Below are positions 1 through 7,106 of a DNA stretch of 15,542 bases, piece by piece. Below the pieces are notes generated by a model. The model saw nothing but the letters and a program-made list of their open reading frames with translations. It was not told the origin of the DNA and ran no database searches. Each line of letters starts with the position of its first letter. Position 1 is the first letter of the stretch. Both the position numbers and the translations under genes were made by a program. Source of the stretch: Saccoglossus kowalevskii (lineage: Eukaryota > Hemichordata > Enteropneusta > Harrimaniidae); contig NW_003134348.1 of the NCBI RefSeq assembly GCF_000003605.2, positions 292,698 to 308,239 on the forward strand. Direction: 5' to 3'.

Positions 1-79
1 ATGCACAGTGATTTTTCATGACACAATATTGTACATACTATTAATCTGATCATACTATTATTTGTACTCTGTTTTTCAG

Positions 80-126
80 GTCCCAGATAAACATGAAAAA
101 CCAGAGAGAGGTTTAGCCTATGCCAG
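80..126 (+). CDS. SLC15-like transporter, first exon in window (extracellular loop)
   Basis: Forty-seven bases between the acceptor ttttcag and the donor gtaagt. Reads VPDKHEKPERGLAYA and leaves two bases (AG) that join with the T of the next exon to make Ser. Sits in the extracellular loop domain. The upstream acceptor means at least one more exon lies before the window. Confidence 0.8.
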
Positions 127-3100
127 GTAAGTCTGAAGAGAAAGAATTTCATTGTAAATATCTCTGAATGGAACCTCAGACATGAATGAAACTATATAAT
201 ACAATACTGCTTGTATTAAAAATCATTAATTATTCAAACTTAAGTTTGATTAATGTCCTTATTCTGTCTTACATTAATTTATATTGTCTTATTCCAGTTT
301 TGTGTTAGCTCTTACAATGCCAGGACCACCAAAAGACAGTTATCTCATAAAAATACAAGGAAAGGACAAAGATCATCATTCCAAATTTAATGTCACAAGA
401 GTTGATGATACAAGTCACTTTTATGTATCAAAATGGGATTTATATGAACCTGATGTGTAAGTCTCATTTATTATATTATTAACTTCATGATCAAACTGTA
501 AATTCAATATATATTAACTTCCAGGGATTTGTATGGGGAATTCAAACTACTTGCAGGATAAACAAGTTTTTTAGGGTATATTCCTGCAAATATCATGAAG
601 ACTCTGGTTGATCTATGCATTAACAAGAGTCTAACCCCAATAACAAGATTTATTCTTTAAATTAACAGCCAATAGTTTTGAATTTTGACTTATACTATGA
701 TTAAAAAAAATGGCAGAAATTGCTTTCATTGCAATTTTGTGTACGAAGTAAACATTCCACAACAAAGATAACAACAAATATCTTGTCTCTAACTGTTTTC
801 CCTAATCATCCTTATCATTTTCACATCGTAAATGTATTTTTAATAAATTGTGCATGAAAGGCCACTGGGTGAAGTATAGTATATCTATTATTTGCTCATT
901 AAACTCCCTAAGCTGTGGCTAATTCTTTAGCTGTGCTGTTGACAAAGTTGATAGTTACTGATTTTTGACCTCTTTTTCAAAACTGTCAGCATTGTGGGTT
1001 TCATACTCACTACAAAGGTACTATTAGTGGTTCTTTCTCAGACTTGTTCATTTTGTAACAATTTATGGTTTATATGCACTTATGTTAGAGATACATGTAT
1101 GGAAAAAAATGTTTTTTTCTTTTTTCAGTTACAGAGTATGCATCTATATGAATGATTCTTACTGTCAACCAAATGGTAAAATCTCCTTCCTCAATGGAGC
1201 AGTGTACACTATTGTCTTCCAGTTGTCAAATGACCCAAATTCTGTGAGTTTATTTGTGAATTTATCTTTAACATTCAAGGAATGAGTTAATATCATAATT
1301 TTATTTGATAATAGTGTCAAATGAACCATATTAATGTTTGGGACTTTGTGACATTTCTATGTGGCCATCTCTACAAATAAGAATTAAATGTGCTATCCAA
1401 AACGTCAATCAGACAAACACAATCACATGTGAACCAAATTCCCATTGGTATATGTATAAATCTACACCAGTATCCAGAATTGGGATTAGGTAGATTTAAA
1501 CTTGATACAAATACAATCATATGTAAATAGTTGTAGCAATCACTATTTGCTAGTAGCAGTTGGTTGTACATTCACTTATCCTAAGATGAGAAAAGTATTT
1601 AGTGTTTTATTTGAACAATCTAATATTCATTTAGTGAGAAAGTTATATTATGTATTCCTCCCAGACCATCAATTACATTACGTATGTCCAATGGAATGCA
1701 GATGATAACAATTGTAACTGTAAACTGTTCCCGTCCTCTAAGTGTCCAATCAATGTTCCTGGCATACATGCATCGTTTTCTGAAGAGTAGAAGAGAATCT
1801 CTGTGGGATTAGGCCTTCACAAAAAAAAACAATGTTTTTTGGGTTGTTTTTTTTAAAAATGGGGCAATGAGATGTGTTTTTTTTTTTGCTAAAAAAACAC
1901 ACATTTTGTAGGTTTCAGCAGTTTGTCAACAGAGGGTGCTGTGCATTTGTGAAATAAGTGATAAAAAAGATCAGCCACATTTGTTTCGATCTACCGGGAA
2001 TATCGCAAATTTATTTTTCGACATTACTTGTATCCCGCTGCTTTATTGTAAAGTTGAAGTGAGACTAATAAATGTATTAATATTAAACTTGCAGGCCACA
2101 GGAATGATGGTTCTCCATGAAACTGTTCCTGCAAACACTGTATCTGTGTTTTGGCAAATACCGCAGTATGTTCTTATCACAACTGGTGAAGTAATGTTTT
2201 CTATTACAGGACTGGAGTTCTCGTATGCTCAGGTAAAAAACAGCACTCACACTCGTAGTTCACACATGAAAGAAAAGTCAAGTGAGGCTCAATGTCATAA
2301 ACTGGTCTAACATAAAAACACAAAATTATTTGAAATATAAAAGAAAATTCAAACTTGCATTGTTTTATATAAAATAATTTATTCTAGTAACAACGGTCAA
2401 GTTACTAAGGTACTTGATAAATATGGGTAGAGACAATTCCATGATTGGTTGAGAACATGTTAGTATAAATAAGATATACATGTAACCAATCACAGTAGAA
2501 CAGGTATAAATCATTCACTAGAAACTGTGATTACTGTCTGGTGTCAACCAGGCCCTGTCTAACACAAGCACCTGCAAACCTTAACTAAGGTATCCCCCAA
2601 AGTCGCATTTATTAGTGAATGAATCTCGGCCAGTGGAATTGGCCTTCCCATTGAGTCTGTGGCATACTCACCCAGGGTAGGGGTTGACCCTTTAGGTGTT
2701 CAGACTAAGGTAAGATTTGAACTTGGGTCCACGGATCATGAGTCTGATGCAACAACCACTATGCTACCAGTGACCAGTTTAACTGTCTGATTATTTGCTT
2801 TTTCGCAGGCACCAGCAAGTATGAAGTCCTGCTTACAAGCGTGTTGGTTGTTGACAGTGTGTTTTGGTAATTTAATTGTCGTTCTTGTTGCTGGAGCTCA
2901 GTTCTTCTCAAATCAAGTAAGTGGATATTTTAGTAAAACATTATCTTTGGCAGCATGTATCTAAATTTGTTGATACTATTGTAGTGTATTAACTTTGTAT
3001 GACCAGAATATGACATCATCACATTAGCATATCAATGATGTGCAATTCTATATATGGAGATGTTCATTTGAATAAATTGTGTTCCCGTTCCAATTACCGG

Positions 3101-3631
3101 CCGGTGTTTGTTTACTCTATGCTAGTCCTCAATGTTCGAACATACACAGCACTATTGCTTCATATCAATAAAAAAATTTAAAAAAAATTCTGTACTTAAA
3201 TGGATTTTGCAAAAATTAGTTTCAGGCTGTTTTGTGTATTGTTGTGTCATGACCCTCCCAGTGCTGGATAATTCTGTGAAACTTATAATTGTACTTTTTG
3301 GAACAGGATGAGAACACGTTAAACACAAGTTTGTGCAGAAAGCAGCCTTCAGTAATGATAGTAATAGTGTTCCTCAATCTTTCACAATTCATTTTATTCC
3401 TCTTTCATTTTTTTTTATCTCTAGGCTACACAATTTTTCTTCTTTGCTGGATTGATGCTGGTTGTCTTCTTCATCTTTGTTGTCATGTCATTCTGGTACA
3501 AGTACGCCACTCCTAGTCACTATGACGACATTCATGATGATGATGACCGGCTGAAACTAGGCGACCATATTGAAGAGGACACTGCTGATGCTTTATCATT
3601 GACGGATACAGAAGGGAAAAAAGAAGACTGA
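80..3631 (+). CDS. SLC15-type proton/oligopeptide transporter, C-terminal part (six exons, 5' end outside window)
   Basis: Spliced coding sequence from exons 80-126, 298-456, 1129-1243, 2095-2232, 2809-2916 and 3425-3631; it codes for 257 residues plus TGA. Every intron is GT-AG and all phases agree (2, 2, 0, 0, 0). Members of this family (PTR/POT, SLC15) bring di- and tripeptides into the cell with protons at the plasma membrane. Residues 1 to about 120 form the late part of the extracellular loop between helices 9 and 10, with possible N-glycosylation sites N47-V-T and N77-D-S and two cysteines (73, 81). Helix 10 is about 122-147 and carries the family block QIPQYVLITTGEVMFS followed by TGLEFSYAQ. 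Helix 11 is about 162-183 (after APASMKS) and helix 12 about 192-213. Residues 214-257 are an acidic tail. The large loop argues for a PEPT1/PEPT2-like member over SLC15A3/A4. Which paralogue it is cannot be decided from this part. Confidence 0.92.
298..456 (+). CDS. SLC15-like transporter exon (extracellular loop)
   Basis: Acceptor ttccag, donor gtaagt, with one base completing the previous codon and two (GT) left for the next. Reads from SFVLALTMPGPPKDS through KFNVTRV to KWDLYEPDV. NVT is a possible N-glycosylation site in the loop. The exon matches in phase on both sides. Confidence 0.85.
457..1128 (+). other. Intron of the SLC15-like gene, 672 bp, no other feature seen
   Basis: Begins gtaagt and ends with a long pyrimidine tract and cag. 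AT-rich; contains no recognisable repeat, RNA gene or coding block. The reading frame that runs out of this intron into the next exon from base 1082 is intron sequence before base 1129. Confidence 0.7.
1129..1243 (+). CDS. SLC15-like transporter exon (end of extracellular loop)
   Basis: Acceptor after tttttttcttttttcag, donor gtgagt. Reads YRVCIYMNDSYCQPNGK, then FLNGAVYTIVFQ and ends LSNDPNS in phase 0. Holds a Cys pair (residues 73 and 81 of the fragment) that could form a disulphide, and an NDS glycosylation sequon. The block 'GAVYTIVFQ' matches the last strand of the loop before helix 10 in PEPT proteins. Confidence 0.88.
1244..2094 (+). other. Intron of the SLC15-like gene, 851 bp, with A/T-rich hairpins
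   Basis: Starts gtgagt, ends cttgcag. The exons on both sides are phase 0, so they can be joined directly with no missing exon. Near 1819-1910 there are runs of A and T that fold back on each other; for example ATGTG plus a T run at 1872-1887 can pair with an A run plus CACACAT at 1891-1903. A 41-codon open stretch (1665-1790) after an AG dinucleotide is discussed as a finding. Confidence 0.6.
2095..2232 (+). CDS. SLC15-like transporter exon (transmembrane helix 10)
   Basis: Forty-six whole codons between ttgcag and gtaaaa. Reads ATGMMVLHETVPANT then VSVFWQIPQYVLITTGEVMF and SITGLEFSYAQ. This is the best conserved block of the window and the main reason for the family call. The Glu of the GEV motif lies in helix 10, where a conserved Glu is important for transport in PEPT1. 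The stretch before base 2095 that is also open in this frame is intron. Confidence 0.93.
2442..2492. repeat. Imperfect palindrome (hairpin) in intron 4
   Basis: The arm TGATTGGTT-GAGA-ACATGT (2442-2460) is the reverse complement of ACATGT-AACCAATCA (2478-2492) except for four extra bases (GAGA). The 17-base loop is AT-rich. This gives 15 base pairs with one bulge. It could be a remnant of a small inverted-repeat element; the arms also look like CCAAT boxes in opposite directions, but nothing shows promoter use here. Confidence 0.6.
2540..2775 (-). mobile_element. tRNA-derived SINE, decayed copy
   Basis: Read on the minus strand, the element starts at about 2775 with a tRNA-like head (2709-2775). 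It goes on with a body that includes the words CCCTGGGTGAGTATG and TGGGAAGGCCAATTCCA, down to about 2540. The layout (tRNA-like promoter region, then a unrelated body) is that of a SINE. The 3' limit is uncertain because I see no clear tail or target-site duplication. I cannot name the family. Confidence 0.6.
2709..2775 (-). promoter_or_regulatory. tRNA-Met-like head of the SINE (RNA polymerase III A and B boxes)
   Basis: On the minus strand TAGCATAGTGG matches the A box (TRGCNNAGYGG) and AGTTCAAATCT is a degraded B box (GGTTCGANTCC). Between them CAGACTCATGATCCG resembles an anticodon arm with the loop CTCATGA, so a CAT (Met-type) anticodon. The acceptor and T stems no longer pair well, so this is not a working tRNA. 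Confidence 0.6.
2809..2916 (+). CDS. SLC15-like transporter exon (transmembrane helix 11)
   Basis: Thirty-six whole codons between tttcgcag and gtaagt. Starts APASMKSCLQACWLLTV, then CFGNLIVVLVAGAQFFSNQ. The APASMKS start right after FSYAQ is a typical SLC15A1/A2 join between helices 10 and 11. Hydrophobic from about the seventh to thirtieth residue, as expected of helix 11. Confidence 0.92.
2917..3424 (+). other. Last intron of the SLC15-like gene, 508 bp
   Basis: Begins gtaagt and ends in a long pyrimidine tract (ctttcatttttttttatctctag). Contains a perfect 10-bp palindrome ACCGGCCGGT at 3096-3105, followed by TGTTTAC (3109-3115). No repeat family or coding block seen. Confidence 0.7.
3425..3631 (+). 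CDS. SLC15-like transporter terminal exon (helix 12, acidic tail, stop)
   Basis: Sixty-eight codons plus TGA (3629-3631), phase 0 after the acceptor ctctag. Helix 12 reads QFFFFAGLMLVVFFIFVVMS, followed by FWYKYATPSHYDD. The rest is a hydrophilic, acidic cytoplasmic tail (IHDDDDRLKLGDHIEEDTAD ...) of about 40 residues. No PDZ-binding C-terminus is visible; it ends GKKED. Confidence 0.92.
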   Translation, partial: ATQFFFFAGLMLVVFFIFVVMSFWYKYATPSHYDDIHDDDDRLKLGDHIEEDTADALSLTDTEGKKED

Positions 3632-4109
3632 TAGATGGGAATTGTGGGTAAATTAGAACATTATGGATGAGTTGTGAACATTAAGGCTGAAAGTTTTCAC
3701 TGTCTTTGGTAATCATGAGTTGATAAAATCTTTGTCCCCATTATTCATTCAGTCACATATGAAGGAAAACAAATTGTAAATTATCACTTTAGCTCGGATT
3801 CATCAGTTTATTTCCTTTGTCAACCATTTTTAATAATTTCTTGAAATGAAATGAAATGAAAAACAAAATACTATCAACAACGTATAAAATTATACTTAAA
3901 ATTATTTTTAAATAATGGCTACCAACAAATACCCAGCATTTTTGTTTTAAAACAAATTTTAGGTAATTTTGAAAATTGTCAATTATTTTGTTTTGCAATA
4001 TTGAGTGGTGCATAATTACAAACTAAAATATTGTTATGGTTACATACAAGATAGACAGAATTCATTTGATGAGATAATTAACTATGCATATACTCATTCC
4101 CAAAATTTC

Positions 4110-4370
4110 TGTTACCATGGTAGCTGTAATCACATCTGTACCAAAATCTAATCAATTGCTTCCCGTGTTCATATAATCATTAAAAATCCATCCATGGAAA
4201 TGGAAAACTATTTGTGAAATTGGTGTTTCCATGGTAATACACATACACATAGTTGTACCAAAATTTAATGGATTTATGAGAATCTATTTATACTTTCTGC
4301 TAACAGACAAACAAACAAGCAAACACTACTGTAAACATAAACTTCTTTGGGGAGGTATTCATTTTTTTCA
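4110..4370 (+). repeat. Old interspersed repeat with CAAACAAACAAGCAAACA tail-like motif
   Basis: Two similar units about 115 bp apart: CCATGGTA ... CTGTACCAAAATCTAATC (from 4115) and CCATGGTA ... TTGTACCAAAATTTAATGG (from 4229). They lead into CTGCTAACAGACAAACAAAC (4299-4318), then CTTTGGGGAGGTATTC. I recall this order of words (GTACCAAATTT..., CTAACAGACAAACAAAC, GGCGGAGGTA) as a common decayed repeat in marine invertebrates; the family name is unknown to me. Confidence 0.45.
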
Positions 4371-4496
4371 ACACATTTGTTATTCAGTTACAAGATTTCC
4401 AAAACTGTTGTTTAGTGAACTTTTATATTATTTCTTTTAATATTTTCATATTTTGTTAACATGAATCAGCATTTGTCTTTGTGTACTGCTCGTTGG

Positions 4497-4509
4497 AGGT
4501 CAAAGGTCA
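4497..4509 (+). promoter_or_regulatory. Perfect DR1 nuclear-receptor-type site
   Basis: AGGTCA-A-AGGTCA, two perfect half-sites spaced by one base, the layout bound by RXR/HNF4/PPAR-type receptors. Lies about 870 bp after the transporter stop codon. The same words also occur inside repeats in many animals, so function is only a possibility. Confidence 0.3.
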
Positions 4510-5325
4510 CAAGCCTTTTCAGCCAATTCACTGTCATTTTAAGCCCAGTAACCTTCCACTAAGGTCCTGTTCAAAATCTGATTATAACTTCTGAAAGTTA
4601 CGAGTTGGCGAGCCATAAACAGTTTTTTGGTTTATATTTGGGACAGTATACATGTAGAGATACATATCCATGACAATTGAATTGATTGGATCAAAGGTAG
4701 ACTTGCAGCCATCTTGCTTTTTGGTCATATTACTTTGTCTTAGGAGTGAATAACATTTCCCCCTAATTGAAACAGAAAGTATGTCATTTACTTGTTTAAT
4801 ATAAGTAATGTTACATTAAAGTCACACAACCTATTATACTCGTACTTAAACAATATAACAGTAAGTTTTACAATGTTTCAGTTTCTAAACAAGGAAAATG
4901 TCAACATAGAAATTTTCATTTTCAACTTCTAAGTACATACAGATTTTTTTTTAATTTTCAAGTCTCTGTTTTTAATGATATATTTTCCTAAAATGAAATC
5001 CTTCTTTGTCCTACAAGTGAAAAACAAATTAACAACTGAAATATATAAACTATCATATGATATGATATTTCTTGATGCATGCGCTGTTTTAGTCCATGTT
5101 ATGATGTAACTTTAAATTATCATAGTTTGCTTGTTATTTGTAGTAAGTACATTTGGTGTCTGTGTTGCTGAACATTTTAGTTCAAAACAAGTGTCAATGT
5201 TTTACTGGATAACCCTAATATGGTTAATATTTTAGGTATACACATACATAGATTGTTCGATGTGGTATATTAAAGGGACTTTTTTAGTTGTCAATTGAAT
5301 TCTTGAATACTGTAAAATACTGGAC

Positions 5326-5477
5326 TTAATTTTCGCTGAAAATTTTTTTGGGTGTTTTTCATGGATTGTATTTTCACTGATTTTCGATGAGTTGAATGTG
5401 AAATATAGTGAAAACTGTATATTTGCTGTATTTCATTTTCACCGAATCGTTCCTCCAGTGAAATTAGCGAAAATTAA
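5326..5477. repeat. Inverted-repeat element with 12-bp perfect ends
   Basis: TTAATTTTCGCT (5326-5337) is repeated in inverted form as AGCGAAAATTAA (5466-5477). The 128 bp between hold many words of the type TTTCACTGA and CAGTGAAAT in both directions. The overall look is that of a small non-coding element (MITE-like). TACTGTAAAATACTGG lies just before the left arm. No target-site duplication could be confirmed by eye. Confidence 0.45.
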
Positions 5478-7014
5478 TTTCAAGTGAAATCAAAGTAAGT
5501 ACTATTTGAGTATCTCATATTTAACCCTTTGAGCAATATTATTCTTCATGCCCAAATTTTTATTTTACTCTTTGATAATTTTTATGTATTCTCCAACAAA
5601 TTTTCAGTTAAATTTAATTCAAGACTTGATCAAAACTTTGAAAAAAGTGAGAAAATTTTTTATTTTGTAATAGGTGACAAAAAGATTTTCTTTATTATAA
5701 AACTTTTAACACTAAGCTTCCATTCACTAATGACATATCAACACGTCATTTACAAACTGTTCTGATTATTTTAAAGTCAGATGGAGAAGAAATTATTTAT
5801 TCACATGTATTTTATTATTATTATAAAAGTATATAGCATAAAAACTGATAATTGTATTTTAAACTCATTACATTGTATTGCTATGTGGACAGTTTATCCT
5901 GTGACTGTCTATCTGTCCTTGAATTTTAAAATGCATTGTTGTATTAAAGTGTTTAATAATGGATGTATTGTATTGTATTGAATGTTGTCTTGTGATTTGA
6001 CAGATTAGAAACTACATTTATGATCTAACCTTAGAGTATGTTAATTTACAATGTAATATTTGAAATCCTAATTGTTATCATGTAACCTCAGTACAGAGTA
6101 CACCCAATGCAAACATCTAAGCTTCAATGATACAGTTAAAGGGTGGTGGTCATCGCATCCATGAGATGGGATTCATATGAACAAAATTGGGACTGTTGCA
6201 CAGACCAACGATTACAAACTGAAACATTACCAGGCTTTAACTAGGTAATTTGTTTGGTTATTGGAAGGTATCAAAGGAGTCATCAGCGGTAATTAGTGCA
6301 CATTGCATCCAGATCAAACTTGTACTCGTGATTTTCATTAGAAGAGCGCATTGGATTGTGGGAAAAAGAATCTTTATCAACACAAATGTCCCACATGTGT
6401 GGAACGAAGACCACTGCCTTTTTATTTCAGTGTAGAGACTAGTGTACTCATGTTGCATCATGTTGTGATCAACAGTACACTTGACCAAAATAGTGGAAGG
6501 GTCGACATGTACCTTGTCCCAGGATACAAGTGAATCTCAAAGTTCCATGGACCAAGGCATGAGGCTAGTGGAAAAGATCACATTATATAAAGGACAATTC
6601 ACATGTAAATTGAATTAGTACTCTTCAAAGGCAATCACTATGAGGTGAGCTGATCACTGACTGAGTTTGACTGTATTGCAACTATCAACTTCTTGTCAAA
6701 CAAAATATAATATCATTTTAACATGGAAAGGCATAGTAACAATTGTTTTCCAATTTCTGTAAGATGGTAATGTTTCACCAACCACAATTGAAGTATGGTA
6801 CTTAGTTTCTAGAGCATGGGAAGATAAAGTATGAATATTAAGATAATATTTATATTTCTAAACAATTATGAATTCTCATGTTTTTCACAAAGTTATGAAT
6901 TTCATGAAGCAGTTTGGGTTGCAAATTAGTTAAACTTCATGTTGTATGTTAATTAATTTTTAGATTTTTGTATTTTTATTGATGCTGCCCATAAATTGCA
7001 ATGTGATTCCTGTC

Positions 7015-7047
7015 TGTATATATTATATATAAATATATATATATTAT
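7015..7047. repeat. AT-rich simple repeat
   Basis: Run of TATATATTATATATAAATAT and further TA units, an imperfect (TA)n microsatellite. Confidence 0.7.
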
Positions 7048-7100
7048 CCTAGCAGTCCACTGTATTTGTAAACTTATGTAAATGTATTTGTATAAATGTT

Positions 7101-7106
7101 AATAAA
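7101..7106 (+). terminator. Candidate polyadenylation signal
   Basis: AATAAA within TTAATAAAGTGTCAGTG, followed by TG-rich sequence (ATATGTGACT). First canonical AATAAA on the + strand after the transporter stop. If used, the 3' UTR would be about 3.5 kb, long but not impossible; an earlier ATTAAA variant could be the real one. Confidence 0.3.

Larger units (their letters stand above)
2233..2808 (+). other. Intron of the SLC15-like gene, 576 bp, carrying a palindrome and a SINE
   Basis: Begins gtaaaa and ends gctttttcgcag. It contains a long imperfect palindrome (2442-2492) and, in its 3' third, a minus-strand tRNA-derived SINE whose head ends 33 bp before the acceptor. Confidence 0.7.
3632..7106 (+). 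other. Possible long 3' UTR / intergenic DNA after the transporter gene
   Basis: AT-rich and without a convincing coding region. Open frames here are short, start at chance ATGs and resemble no family. It holds the old interspersed repeat, DR1 site and inverted-repeat element listed separately, a (GAAAT)3 run near 3842-3860 and a (GTATT) run near 5964-5980. ATTAAA-type hexamers occur near 4179, 4814, 5269 and 5942. The first AATAAA in sense is at 7101, so the 3' UTR could end at several places. Confidence 0.4.

Noticed and set aside
2709-2775. A functional tRNA-Met gene on the minus strand
   Set aside because: Acceptor and T stems do not pair and the B box is degraded; sequence continues directly into a SINE-like body.
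5529-5981. Two + strand open frames rich in Phe, Ile, Lys
   Set aside because: Composition simply reflects AT-rich DNA; no domain or conservation pattern seen.
6250-6540. Overlapping open frames on both strands near 6258-6533, one with CPTC
   Set aside because: Short, overlapping, no recognisable motif beyond a chance Cys pair, and in the middle of AT-rich non-coding DNA.
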